Both the position numbers and the translations under genes were made by a program. A DNA stretch of 64,000 nt from Cervus elaphus (Eukaryota; Chordata; Mammalia; Artiodactyla; Cervidae). Under the pieces are notes generated by a model. It was given only the letters and a program-made list of their open reading frames with translations. It had not been told where the DNA came from and did not search any database. Shown here piece after piece: positions 11,484-23,772 of the stretch. Every line of letters starts with the position of its first letter. The first letter of the stretch is position 1. The stretch is from assembly GCF_910594005.1 (NCBI RefSeq), contig NC_057847.1, positions 21,426,001-21,490,000 of the forward strand, read 5' to 3'.

Positions 11484-14400
11484 GTTTGTTAAAAAGAGTT
11501 TCCCTTCTCCACTTCAGAGTAAATGGATGACACTCCTAAAAATCCTTTCTTTCTGAATAGACATTGAGATCAGATTTTTTTTTTAAACAGCAGAATAACC
11601 AAGTTATATACATTTAAACTTTGATTGTCAAAATAAAAGTTTTAGTATTTTGAATGTCTACCTTCAAACAAAAGATAAGTGCGATTAATTAAAATTGGCA
11701 AATATTAAGTAAAAATGGGAATTTTTACCCATAAGCCATTTTGATATATTTCTCTCTTTAGATTATAATGATAGAATTACTAAATCAAACAATTACCTCT
11801 GATTATAGGATTACTAGGAAATGCTGTTCTAACATGTTCCTGTTAACTAACAGTTGGAGGACGCAGTTTCTTCTGCTTCTTATGATAAGGCAACTGCAGA
11901 ATAATAGTCCATAGAATGTTTGACTTGTCAGCATAGCATGTGATAGAGTACACTCTCTAAGGCATGTAGTTGAATTTCTGTAGTTTGAGCTCGTTGAAAT
12001 ATATGGAAGGAAAAAGTCCTGGACCTAAGAAGGTCATGATTTTTCTTGAATTCTGCAGTTTTTTGAAGAACCCAATTTCAAAATGTGAGACTCAAAGAAC
12101 AGTCTCAAAGGAGGTGTTCTATTTAGTGTAAGGTAGTTACTGGAAATGTCACTTCTAACTTCTGTCAGGTGGCAGTTCATTCATTTTGATGTGAGGGCAC
12201 TGCTTCATTATGACAAAGCCCTAGCTTTGAAAAATATGATATTTCCAAACTGAAAATTCAGGACTTAAATCCAAAATAATGAAAGAAAAAAGATTAGTAA
12301 AAGAACACTAAAATTGAGGTAGGCAATCTCATGTATCATGAACCCGTTTAAAAGTTAAAAGGAGGAGCAAAAACCTTATTGTAACTTTCAAGGTTTGTTT
12401 TTCACAGTTTGAACAATGAAGTCCAACGCACAGATTATTTCGGGAAAAAGTCCCATGGACAATTTTCTTTCCTGAAAAGAAATAAACCAGGTGAAATACA
12501 CCTACAGGGGTCAGATTATAGCTACATCTGATTCATTTTGTCTTAGTAGGTGAGGTATAAGTATTAACTGCCCTTGAAATTCAGGTTGCCTGAGCACAGG
12601 AAGTTATCTTTTTTCAAACATGAAGTCTAATATTTGTTTCTCACTGTGTAGGAGCATTAATACTAGCTGATTTTCTATATGATGAGAAATGACTTCCATA
12701 TATTACATAAAATAAAAGGAATTATACTTCCTAAGTCAACCCATAATTCAGCCCAGTACTCTGATTCCTAGTGAAAAAATGAAGTTTCTTATATTATCCT
12801 CCTTCCAATTTTGTGAACCATTTCATACTTAGCTGATGGAAAACTCCTACATGATTTTCCCTGCCCCTTGTATAAGCAAAACTAAGAATAGGGTCTTTGA
12901 AAAGTGTCCCCCTGTTGCCACTTCCATCCTATACTGACTGTAAAAAGAAGAAAAGTAGGGAAAAGAAAATATCCCTGAGATAAAGGTTAATATTAGAACA
13001 TTAGGGAAGATTTTCTGAGTAAAGCACTGTTTCTTTATTGGGTTGTCTTTTTAAAAAGTATGTCAAACAACAAGTTGAAATATAGATATAAGTTACATGG
13101 CGGCTCCAAAATTTCTTGTAATGATCTATAGGAAAAGCCAAATCACCCCTCAGGGTTTTGTTTTTCCTTTGAAATTTCTCTTCAAAGAATATCCTTATAA
13201 TGAACTGTTAGAAATAGAATGATTTAGAGATGTAAACAATGTATAGATAGGATCCCCTTAGTGAACTATGTGCATGCAGTTCTTTAGAAATGCAAAATGA
13301 CTTGTTACTGCGTGGTTGATGGTTAGTACAAGATGACTTCAGACTCACAGGCTTAACTATCATATAGGTTATTCTCTTCTAAAACACTGTTCTTCAGTTT
13401 AGGAACACTGTCCCCAGTTGACAGTGGATGTCTATCTGCTGGTTCTAACAGGATGGTGAAAGCCTTCTCTGTATTTCAGAAGAGGGTGTGCTTAGCAATT
13501 GCTCTCTCATCTTTCCATGCCGTTTATAACTGGATTTTATATTGCTGTAATAATCAAACACGGTAGATCTTTAAATTGTCACATAAAAATATTAGATATC
13601 ACGAAATCCAAAGATGAGAGTTTGGATAAAACTTGAAAAAGATGACAGGCACTGTGATAGACTTTTGTGTCTTTCTCACTGATACTTCTCTTTTATGAGT
13701 TTATTCTATACATCATCCAAAAGTGAATGTATTGATTTGAATGCTCTCATAAATGGTGATAGTTTCCTTTGAACTTTTATGCTGAAGTGAAAGAGTTATT
13801 TGTCTACTACTGTGGATATACTATGGGCTTCCCAGGTGAGGCAGTGGTACAAGAATCCACCTGCCAATGCAGGAGATGCAAGAGACGTGGGTTCCATTCC
13901 TGGGTCAGGAAGATTCCCTGGAGGAGGAAATGGCAACCCACTCCAGTATTCTTGCCTGGGAAATCCCACGGACAGAGGAGCCTCATGGGCTATAGTCCAT
14001 GGGGTCCCAAAGAGTCAAACACGACAGAGCTACTGAGTGCGCGCACACACACACACACATATACTGTACTAGCATTACCGAGTGTGTTTTGCTGTTTTCT
14101 AAAATTTGCTTATTCCCCTGAGAATCTTGACATCACTTTGAGCATCTCCCTTTCATACTTCCTCTATGGAGAAATACAAAAAGAGAGGTTGGTCATGTTC
14201 CTTACCATTTAGGGTGTCAAGTAGCCATTCCCTGTTTTTTCCTTGAAGTAGAAGAGACATTTTCCACTTTTCTTTTTTATTGCATCTAATTTCATTTTTA
14301 TTTGAATAAAGGTACATAAAATTATTGATAAAAAAATTCAAACAAAATTACAAATTATAGATTTAAAAGCTAAACGCTTGCCATTCCTCATCTGTCTCTA

Positions 14401-15104
14401 ATCCTATTCCTTCTCACAAATATAACCCTTTGGTATGTTTCTATTTGGACCACTTTCTGTACAATAATATATGTATTTTGCTTTGTATAAGAAATAGGAT
14501 TAGACATAATTTCTCAGCCCTAAAATCAAGTGTAGAGATGGGATTAGGCTATGTTCTGAGACTTAACATTTTTTAATTCTACATCTAATTATCGAGAAAA
14601 GAATCAACTATGTATTTCAACCTCTTTAAGTGGATTTTTAAGTTAAATTTACTAATAACTATGTAGGTTACTGGCTACACAAACTTTTGTAGGTTTCTTT
14701 TAACAAACATTGTGGTTGTTCTTTGAGAAACTGCTTTAGAATGTTGACAGCAGCTGTATTTGTTACATGGGACACAATAATTTTACTTGAAAATTTCAAT
14801 AGACATTAGAACTGTAACCAGATGGGTTTATTTCAGCATACACATGTATTTCCAGGTATGAAAGAAATGCAAAGCAGACAGAGGAAAGTTCTTATCTCGG
14901 CACTTTGCAAATTGACTACATGGGCACACAAACCTCATACAAACATGTGAGCCAGCACATGCTCACACAAACACACACATCATCCCAGAAACACATACAC
15001 AATCGGCTAGGCCAATAATTCATGGAAAACGTTTACATATAACTAAATGTGGCACTTCGGTTTTTATCTTTTCAAATGTGTTTCCCTTGTTATTTCTGTT
15101 GTAG
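11484..15104 (+). other. CCDC141: CCDC141 intron A-B (3,621 bases)
   Basis: This is mostly unique-looking AT-rich sequence. The only clear repeat is a Bov-tA at 13825-14060 with a CA tail. I see nothing recognisable in 11500-13820 or 14060-15100. Confidence 0.85.
13825..14060 (+). mobile_element. Bov-tA SINE with CA microsatellite tail
   Basis: The head is gggcttcccaggtgaggcag, the core is cactccagtattcttgcctg and the 3' block is agagtcaaacacgacagagc. It ends in gcgcacacacac repeats at 14041-14060, a common SINE-derived microsatellite that may be polymorphic. Confidence 0.92.
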
Positions 15105-15213
15105 TTTGCCATTAAAATAGACCAAGCAGAAGAGTTCCTCCAGAACACTCAGGAGTTTGAGAGTGCCGAGTCCTTGAAGTCACTCCTTCAACTTCATGAA
15201 CATCATACCAAAG
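15105..15213 (+). CDS. CCDC141: CCDC141 internal coding exon (window exon B), followed by a GC donor
   Basis: This 109-base exon starts at phase 0 after tttctgttgtag and ends at phase 1. It encodes FAIKIDQAEEFLQN and later SLLQLHEHHTK, plus the first base of the next Glu codon. It continues the coiled-coil region of CCDC141. The only 3' boundary that joins exon C in frame is AAAG followed by GCAAGA. The split codon is G|AA, giving HHTK-ELLERS, so the donor is GC rather than GT. Read-through past the donor would add about 15 codons before a TAA near 15256. A CHR-type SINE begins 35 bases downstream of the exon end. I am confident of the exon and fairly confident of the GC donor, because no GT near the end keeps the frame and the known protein sequence. 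Confidence 0.92.
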
Positions 15214-15219
15214 GCAAGA
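15214..15219 (+). promoter_or_regulatory. CCDC141: Non-canonical GC 5' splice site of CCDC141
   Basis: The donor reads AAAG|GCAAGA. Apart from the C at +2 it fits the U1-complementary consensus well (AAG upstream, A at +3, A at +4, G at +5), as is typical of GC-AG introns. It is required to keep the frame into exon C at 27864. The intron it starts is 12.65 kb long and ends in a normal AG. Confidence 0.85.
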
Positions 15220-15247
15220 ACTACCTGTCTTCCTCACATAAGCTTTT

Positions 15248-15463
15248 TTTCCCTTAATATTTATTTATTCGTTTTGGGTGCACCGAGTCTTAACTGCGGC
15301 CTGTGGGATTTTTGATCTTTGTTGCAGCATGCAGGATCTTTAGCTGTGGCATGTGAACTCGGTTGTGACATGTGGGGTAGAGTTCCCTTGCCAGGAATGG
15401 AACATGGGCCCCCTGCATTGGGAGCGCTGAGTCTTAGCCACTGGACCATCAGGGAAGTCCTTT
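15248..15463 (-). mobile_element. CHR-type tRNA-derived SINE just inside the GC-donor intron
   Basis: Read in reverse it starts ggacttccctgatggtccag and ends in an A-rich tail. A 13-base target-site duplication, cacataagctttt, flanks it at 15235-15247 and 15464-15476. The insertion site begins 22 bases after the end of exon B. It lies antisense to CCDC141. Confidence 0.88.
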
Positions 15464-15699
15464 CACATAAGCTTTTAAAAGTTCTCAGGATACTAACATG
15501 AGAATGCTCATGCATGAGAGCATATTTTTAATTTATCTGCTTATGAATACCTCAACTTGTTCCAAGTAAGGGTAAATAAAGCTTTATTTTTGGTCATCTT
15601 CTACAAGAAAGAACTAGTTGTAAATGATGCTAAAGGATGGTAGAAGAGCCTCTGGGAAGTTCAGTTATTCAGTCTGCTGGATCTTAGTTCCTGAGGAGG

Positions 15700-15805
15700 C
15701 GCCAGTGCCACCCTGCTCATCCCTGTATCCTCAGCATCTAGTGAGGTGCCAGCCCTGGGTGGAGCTTCATGAAATCTTTCCAGGTTAAATAAATGGTTGA
15801 ATTCA
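15700..15805 (+). mobile_element. L2/MIR-type ancient repeat fragment
   Basis: The string ctgtatcctcagcatctagt, followed by gaggtgcc and a taaataaatggttgaat end, resembles an L2 3' end. It is short and diverged. Confidence 0.5.
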
Positions 15806-16231
15806 GTGACTGTTCCTTCTAAGAGTCAGTAAATGAAGATCACCTTTTTAATAACAGCTCTTGATAAGGAAATTTCCTTTCACTATGGTGGTTAAAAGAA
15901 ATAGTGAACTTTTTCCAGATGAAAGTCTAAGAAAACACTCTATAAAATTATTTTCAACTCCCCCTGAAACAACTATAAAGACAGCCTAGTTGTTAACCAA
16001 CAGTTTGTGTGTTAGACCTTTCCCACCAGAATTTGGACTGGGCCAGCACTGTAGTAAGGAAGGAATTTGTGGAAGAATAGCTGTTTACTGTAATCTTTTA
16101 CTGTGAAAGCAGATTAGATAATAAATAGGAACAATCACTTCTTTTCTTCCTAATGGATTCTTTTCTAATTATTACTGCCAAGTAGATCTGAGTACAAGTG
16201 GATAGCTTCCTGAACTCATTTGTCTCATTGT

Positions 16232-16310
16232 AACCCCATGGATAGAGGTGGCAGGCTGCAGTCCATGGGGCTGCAAAAGAGTCAGACACAACTTAGCGAC
16301 TAAACAGCAA
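16232..16310 (+). mobile_element. Bov-A/Bov-tA 3' fragment
   Basis: Only the 3' block remains: aaccccatggatagaggtgg, then gcaaaagagtcagacacaac and ttagcgactaaacagcaa. Confidence 0.85.
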
Positions 16311-16425
16311 TAGCAACTCCCCTTTTAGCTTCATAAACCTGATCATGCTGGATAGTGACAGAAGGTGTTTTTAAAACCACAAATAAATTTTGTATTTTTA
16401 ACACCCTCCAAAGGAGCCTTATCAA

Positions 16426-16500
16426 TGTATGGCAAAAACCACTACAGTATTGTAAAGTAATTAGCCTTTAACTAATATAAATAAATGGAAAAAAAAAGAT
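16426..16500 (+). mobile_element. L1 3' end, extremely 5'-truncated
   Basis: The bovine L1 3' terminus (gtatggcaaaaaccactaca, then taaagtaattagcc and aataaatgg) ends in an A-tract at 16490-16498. Only about 75 bases were inserted. Confidence 0.85.
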
Positions 16501-17534
16501 CATTATTTTTCTAAAACTCAAAGATTAAAGGACTCAATCTTTCCTGTGTAAACTTTTTGAGATCCAACCACATATATGCATATAGTTCCAACAGTTATTG
16601 TTCTATAGGACCTGTCACTAACGGGGGTTATAAATAGCATCAAAAGTATCAGTGTTAGAGCAGTGGCGTGCCCATTTTTATATAGCAGCAGTCTAGCTGA
16701 GCCTAAATTGGGTAAACAGAATCACCCAAAATTCCTCTTAGGCTGGAAAGTGAATTGAGTATTGGCCACTGAGATGGGTTCTGTGGCCTCAATTCAATCT
16801 TCATCCCACCAACGTGACCATAATGCAGCAATTGTACCTCTGAAAACGTGACACTGATGGATGCTCTTGGTGAAGAGGTTTGGTACTAAGGCCATCACGT
16901 GACAGCATTTTCCAGAGAGACTGGAGGGGGAGGGGCTGTGGTGAAAGTGGAGGGACTTTTCCATAAGCATCTGGGATGAAGCTGGAAGAGGAAGTGCCCT
17001 TGTTAGTGCCACTAATGCCGTTGTTAGTGTTAGCTCTTTGAGTTACTAGGATCTGTGGCTCAGTGAGCCATTTGTCACAGGGCACAAGCTGCTGTGTTTG
17101 GAGGGCTTAGGCTGCAAGGCGTTGGCCTCCAGCTGATGGTGGGACGGATGCCCTGCCTTCCAGGGGAGTCCACCAGACCTCCTCTTACTCTGGAAAAATG
17201 GGTAACAGTGCTAGCCAAAGATAAGAATCATACTTTACTTTTGTGATGACAAAATAGTCTTCCATTCTGGGGGCATGTTTATCATGACATTTTTGTGTTC
17301 CTCTGTGTAACACTTGAAGCACTAAGATTGTAGGAGGCTCTCGTCAGGATATCTGGCTCCCACTTCATATCCCCAAGGTAGCTTCAAGGGCTTTGTTTTC
17401 ATAAAATGGGAGTTGGTGAAGTTTATTAATCAACTAATTCAGTGGGATATAATTAAGATTAGCTGATTTGAAATGCATATTCAAGAGCAAAACTCTCATT
17501 TTCAGTTAAGGACATTGTATCTTCTTAGTTCATT

Positions 17535-17880
17535 TAGGATGCAGTAACAAAATACCATGGATTAGGCAGCTTATCAACAGCAGAATTTTATTCCTCACAG
17601 TTCTGGAGGCTGGATGTCTGAGATCAGGGTGATGGTATGGTTGAGTAAGGGCCTTCTTCTGGGTTACAGACTCCTCATTGTGTCCTCACATGGCATAAGG
17701 GGTTGGGGAGCTCCATGAGATCTCTTTTATAAGGACACTAATCCCATTCATGAGAGCGTCATCCTCAGGACCTATTCACCTCCCAAAAGTCCCATTTCCT
17801 AATATTATCACATTGAGCATTAGGATTTCAGTATATGAATTTTAGGAAGGACGCACATTCAGATCACATCAATATCTATT
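17535..17880. mobile_element. Ancient mammalian interspersed repeat, family not assigned
   Basis: The text (aacaaaataccatggattag, cacagttctggaggctggat, gtgtcctcacatggcataag, taatcccattcatgagagcg) matches a very common old mammalian repeat that I recognise but cannot name with certainty. Confidence 0.6.
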
Positions 17881-17969
17881 ACCTTTAAATTTAGGAAAAT
17901 AAATTACAGCTAGACTGTAATGTATAATTATAATATTATAATATAATAAATAAATACTAAATTATAATA

Positions 17970-18178
17970 GGACTTCCCTGGTAGCTCAGTGGTAAGGAAT
18001 CCTCCTGAAAATGTCAGAGGTCCAAGCTCTATCCCTGGATTGGGAAGATCCCCTGGAGAAGGAAATGGCAGCCCACTCTAGTATTCTTGCCTGGGTAATC
18101 CCATGGACAGAGGAGCCTGATGGGCTACTGTCCAAGGGGTGGCAAAAGAGTCAGACATGACTTGCAACCAAATAAGAA
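17970..18178 (+). mobile_element. Bov-tA SINE
   Basis: The head is ggacttccctggtagctcag, the middle is gggaagatcccctggagaag and the 3' block is agagtcagacatgacttgca. It is inserted in a TA-rich stretch. Confidence 0.9.
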
Positions 18179-18981
18179 CATAATTATAGTTAGGAATTAT
18201 CATAAGATTCTGAGATGTTGATTAATGAGTAGCACAAAATGTAACTATTAGGAACAATAGTTAAATATGACTGGAAAAACTACAATCAAACCTACCTCTA
18301 ATATTCACTGTATTTAAATTTACTTCAAAACCTATACTTTTTTCTTATTCAGCAATGCCAAGGATGTGTTGCATGTTGGAGACTTATTTTGTAACATTTC
18401 AGACATTAGAACCAGGATGAATGCATGGAAGATTTTACCCTCTGGAAAATTACAGAATAAGTTCATTCCCTACACTATGTGACAGTCTTTGAAATAGTTG
18501 AAGACTAAATGTCCTATGTAATCTTTCATTTGGGTGAAACATGCCTAGTTAGTTTAAGTCTTTCAACAAATAATTTCCAGATGGCTTACCAGTCTGGTTG
18601 CTCTCAACTCAACAACACATAATTAAGCCAATATTTTCTGAACCCATGCCAGGTGAGAAACCCAGAGGCCTGTGTATTGAAGAGTGCCTGGCCTTTGTCA
18701 TCAGGGAGCCTACAGGTTAATGGGGGGTGCATACATTTATTGGTGAATTTTGTTTCCTATGAGTTCTTCTGATTTACCACCCAGCATATTGTGTAGTAAT
18801 AATTTTTTATTTCCCTATTTGTCTACATTACCAGATTATATGATTCTGGAGGAGTGGAATGAGTACATCTCAGAATCTCCAGGGTTTAGAATAAGATCCA
18901 ACTCAAAGTATGTTTATTGAGTATTATTTGTATATAATCCCAATTTAAGACTCAGGAGCATGATGTAAAAGTGAGCAATAA

Positions 18982-19912
18982 CTGTTGGTAAGAATGTAAA
19001 TTGATACAGCCACTATGAAGAACAGCATGGAAATTCCTTAAAACACTAGGACTAGAACTACCATGTGGCCCAACAATCCCACTGCTGGGTGTATACCCTG
19101 AGAAAATCATAATTGAAAGAAGATGCATGGACCCGTGTTCATGGCATCACCTTTTACAATAGCTAGGACATGAAAGCAACCTAGAGGTCCACTGACAGAT
19201 GAATGGATAAAGAAATTGCGCTACACATATACAATGGGATATTATCCAGCTATAAAAAAGAACACATTTGAATCAGTCCTAATGAACCAGATGAAACTAG
19301 AGCCTATTATACAGAGTGAAATAAGCCAGAAAGAGAAAGACAAACATTACCTTTACATTGAAGAGCTTACTATGATACTGTAAGTGGTTACACACACACA
19401 CACACACACACAGAAAGTATGGGCAGGTGGCAGGGTTTCCACATATTCCTTATGCTTTGATACCTTTCATTAACCAGCTCTTAGACACAAAATGTCAAAA
19501 TGTGACCCTGATGCTTTTTAAAAAGGAGAAAGACAAATATTAATGCATATGTATGGAATCTAGAAAGATGGTACTGATGAACCCATTTGCAGGCAGCACT
19601 GGAGATACAGACATAGAGAACAGACTTGTGGACACAGTGGGGAACAGAGAGGGTAGGATGAAATGAGAGAGTAGCATGGAAACGTACATTACCATATGTT
19701 AAATACATAGCAAGTGGGAATATGCTAGGTGACCCAGGGAACTTAACCCGTGCTCTGTGACAATCTAGAGGGCAGGGATGGGATGGGAGGTGAAAGAGGG
19801 GTTCAGGAGGGAGGGGACGTATGTATACCTTGGCTGATTCATGTTGGTGTATGATAGAAACCACAATATTGTAAAGCAATTATCCTCCAGTAATAAAAGA
19901 ATTTTTAAAAAA
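18982..19912 (+). mobile_element. L1 3' end with target-site duplication and a nested insert
   Basis: It runs from the ORF2 end (taagaatgtaaattgataca, gcaatcc-like block, aatggatatta) to the 3' terminus (tgtaaagcaattatcctcca plus an A-rich tail). The 10-base duplication tgagcaataa flanks it at 18972-18981 and 19913-19922. It contains a 176-base foreign piece at 19350-19525. Confidence 0.88.
19350..19525. mobile_element. Nested 176-base insert in the L1, with its own 17-base duplication
   Basis: It is flanked by gagaaagacaaacatta (19333-19349) and gagaaagacaaatatta (19526-19542), with one difference between the copies. It holds a CA microsatellite (about 19391-19412) and ends in ctttttaaaaa. 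Its last 34 bases resemble 20262-20295. The source is not recognised. Confidence 0.7.
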
Positions 19913-20660
19913 TGAGCAATAAAGTACTACAGGGACATTAAGAAGGAGAAAACTTTTTCTAAGCTCTCAAGAATCACAATTCCACCCTCCAGTTTTCCAA
20001 TGGCCTTTTTATAATGGACATAATGCCTAAAAAGCTTCCTTACAGGAACAATCATATTATGACTTCCTTTATCTTAAATTTCTACATATATTTTAAATGT
20101 CTGAGATATAGGTACTTTGTGGTCTATTATACTATTCAGTATTTTCTCTACATTTGTATAATTTAAAAATATTCATTGAATAAATTTAAGAAACACTATC
20201 ACATTGTGTAACATTTGGAATATTTAAAAATACATTTGAAAGAAATATCACCCATGTAGTCAATGTCAAAATGTGATGTTGATGCTTTTTAAAAATTGCT
20301 CATTTGAATTTTAACAAGCTTTAAATTCAATTTAACTTGTGTATACCCCTCATTGATCCATCTTGACTTTGTTATTTATATTTCATAATTAGGTATTTTA
20401 GTATAATAATTACTTTAATATTGCTTTTTTAGATATAGTGCCAATTAACCAAAACAAACAAAAATTTATTCAATATCTAGAAGGCTCACATCACAGGGTA
20501 TTGTGTGGTAAGTAGGGTTTGTATACACAGAAAAACACAGTCTTTAAGTGCACTATAGAGATTTTATTTTTTGAAGGTCATGATATATCTAGACAGTTTA
20601 CCCTTGAGGAAAATACATCACTTTGTGTGATCAAATGTTAGAATAAATAACTAGAAATAC

Positions 20661-23600
20661 ATAGTTCAGTTCAGTTCAGTCACTCAGTTGTATCTGACTC
20701 TTTGCAACCCCATGGACTGCAGCACGCCAAGCCTCCCTGTCCATCACCACCTCCTGGAGTTTACTCAAACTCATGTCCGTTGAGTCAGTGGTGCCATCCA
20801 GCCATCTCATCCTCTGTCGTCCCCTTCTCCTCCTGCCCTCAACCTTTCTCAGCATCAGGGTCTTTTCAAATGAGTCAGCTCTTCACATCAGGTGGCCAAA
20901 GTATTGGAGTTTCAGCTTCAACATCAGTCCTTCCAATGAACACCCAGGACTGATCTCCTTTAGGATGGACTGGTTGGATCTCCTTGCAGTCCAAGGGACT
21001 CTCTCAAGAGTCTTCTCCAACACCACAGTTCAAAAGCATCAATTCTTCGGCGCTCAGCTTTCTTTATAGTCAACTCTCACATCCATACATGACTACTGGA
21101 AAAACCATAGCCTTGACTAGACGGACCTTTGTTGGCAAAGTAATGTCTCTGCTTTTTAATATGCTGTCTAGGTTGGTCATAACTTTCCTTCCAAGGAGCA
21201 AGCGTCTTTTAATTTCATGGCTGCAATCACCATCTGCAGTGATTTTGGGGCCAAAAAAATAAAGTCAGCCAAGTTTCCATTGTTTCCCCATCTATTTGCC
21301 ATGAAGTGATGAAACCGGATGCCATGATCTTAGTTTTCTGAATGTTGAGCTTTAAGCCAACTTTTTCACTCTCCTCTTTCACTTTCATCAAGAGGCTCTT
21401 TAGTTCTTCACTTCCTGCCAAAGGGTAGTGTAATCTGCAAATCTGAGGTTATTGATATTTCTCCCGGCAATCTTGATTCCAGCTTGTGCTTCATCCAGCC
21501 CAGCGTCTCTCATGATGTACTCTGCATATAAGATAAATAAGCAGGGTGACAATATACAGCCTTGGCATATTCCTTTCCCTATTTGGAACCAGTTTGTTGT
21601 TCCATGTCCAGTTCTAACTTTTGCTTCCTGACCTGCATACAGATTTCTCAAGAGGCAGGTCAGGTAGTCTGGTAATCCCATCTCTTTCAGAATCTTCCAC
21701 AGTTTATTGGGATCCATATAGCTGAAGGCTTTGGCATAGTCAATAAAGCAGAAATAGATGTTTTTCTGGAACTCTCTTGCTTTTTCGATGATCCAGCGGA
21801 TGTTGGCAATTTGATTTCTGGTTCCTCTGCCTTTTCTAAAACCAGCTTAAACATCTGGAAGTTCACGGTTCACATATTGTTGAAGCCTGACTTGGAGAAT
21901 TTTGAGCATTACTTTGCTAGCATGTGAGATGAGTGCAATTGTGCAGTAGTTTGAGCATTCTTTGGCATTGTATTTCTTAGCGATTGGAATGAAAACTGAC
22001 CTTTTCCAGTCCTGTGGCCACTGCTAAGTTTTCCAAATTTCCTGGCATATTTGAGTGCAGCACTTTCACAGCATCATCTTTTAGGATTTGAAATAGCTCA
22101 ACTGGAACTCCATCACCTCCACTATCTTTGTTTGTAGTGATGCTTCCTAAGGCCCACTTGACTTCACATTCCAGGTTGTCTAGCCCTAGGTGAGTGATCA
22201 CACCATCATGGTTATCTGATGAAGATAATCATGAAGATATTTTTTTGTACAGTTCTTCTGTGTATTCTTGCTACTCTTCTTAATATCTTCTGTTTCTGTT
22301 AGGTCCATACCATTTCTGTCCTTTATCGAACCCATCTTTGCATGAAGTGTTTCCTTGGTATCTCTAATTTTCTTGAAGAGATCTCTAGTCTTTCCCATTC
22401 TATTGTTTTCCTCTATTTCTTTGCATTGATCACTGAGTAAGGCTTTCTTATCTCTCCTTGCTATTCTTTGGAACTCTGCATTCAAATGGGTATATCTTTC
22501 CTTTTCTCCTTTGCTTTTCACGTCTCTTCTTTTCACAGCTATTTGTAAGGCCTCCTCAGACAGCCATTTTACTTTAGAATTTCTTTTTCTTGGGGATGGT
22601 CTTGTTCCCTGTCTCCTGTACAATGTCACAAACTTCTGTCAATAGTTCTTCAGGCACTCTGTCTATCAGATCTAGTTCCTTAAATATATTTCTCATTTCC
22701 ACTGTATAATCATAAGGGATTGGATTTAGGTCATACCTGAATGGTCTAGTGTTTTCCCCCACTTTCTTCAATTTAAGTCTGAATTTGCCAATAAGGAGTT
22801 CATGATCTGAGCCACAGTCAGCTCCTGGTCTTGTTTTTGCTGACTGTATACAGCTTCTCCATCTTTGGCTGCAAAGAAAATAATCAATCTGATTTCAGTG
22901 TTGGCCATCTGGTGATGTCCATGTGTAGAGTCATCTCTTGTGTTGTTGGAAGAGGGTGTTTGCTATGACCAGTGAGTTCTCTTGGAAAAACTCTATTAGC
23001 CTTTGCCCTGCTTCATTCTGTACTCCAAGGCAAAATCTGCCTGTTACTCCAGGTGTTTCTTGACTTCCTACTTTTGCATTCCAGTCCCCTATAATGAAAA
23101 GGACATCTTTTTTGGATGTTAGTTCTAAAAGGTCTTGCAGGCCTTCATAGAACTGTTCAACTTCAGCTTCTTCAGCATTACTGATCAGGGCATAGACTTG
23201 GATTACCGTGATATTGAATGGTTTGCCTTGGAAATGAACAGAGATCATTCTGTCATTTTTGAGATTGCATCCAAGTACTGCCTTTCGGACTCTTTTGTTG
23301 ACTATGGTGGCTACTCCATTTCTTTTAAGGGATTCCTGCCCACAGTAGTAGACACAATGGTCATCTCAGTTAAATTCACCCATTCCAGTCCATTTTAGTT
23401 CGCTGATTCCTAGAGTGTTGACATTCACTCTTGCCATCTCCTGTTTGACCACTTCCAATTTTCCTTGATTCATGGACCTAACATTCCAGGTTCCTATGCA
23501 ATATTGCTCTTTACAGCATTGGACCTTGCTTCCATCACCAGTCATATCCGCAACTGTGTGTTGTTTTTGCTTTGGCTCTGTCCCTTCATTCTTTTGAAGT

Positions 23601-23772
23601 TATTTCTCCACTGATCTCCAGTAGCATATTGGGCACCTACTGACCTGGTGAGTTCATCTTCAGTGTCCTATCTTTTTGCCTTTTCATACTGTCTGTGGGG
23701 TTCTCAAGGCAAGAATACTGAAGTGGTTTGCCATTCCCTTCTCCAGTGGACCACATTTTGTCAGAACTCTCC
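20661..23772 (-). mobile_element. Nearly full-length BovB LINE (RTE clade), antisense, decayed
   Basis: Reading on the minus strand, the 5'-truncated end is near 23772. The endonuclease domain (about 23400-22870, with IGDWNAKVGSQ) comes first, then a linker, the reverse transcriptase (about 22200-21300) and the C-terminal region down to the ttcagttcag repeats at 20661. The protein is broken into at least five frames. The catalytic YADD-type box reads FADY, so the second Asp is lost. BovB spread among ruminants after horizontal transfer and is thought to mobilise the Bov SINEs. Confidence 0.93.

Noticed and set aside
19481..19879. 132-codon minus-strand open frame
   Set aside because: It is antisense to an L1 3'UTR plus the nested insert, with no known domain and no start context.
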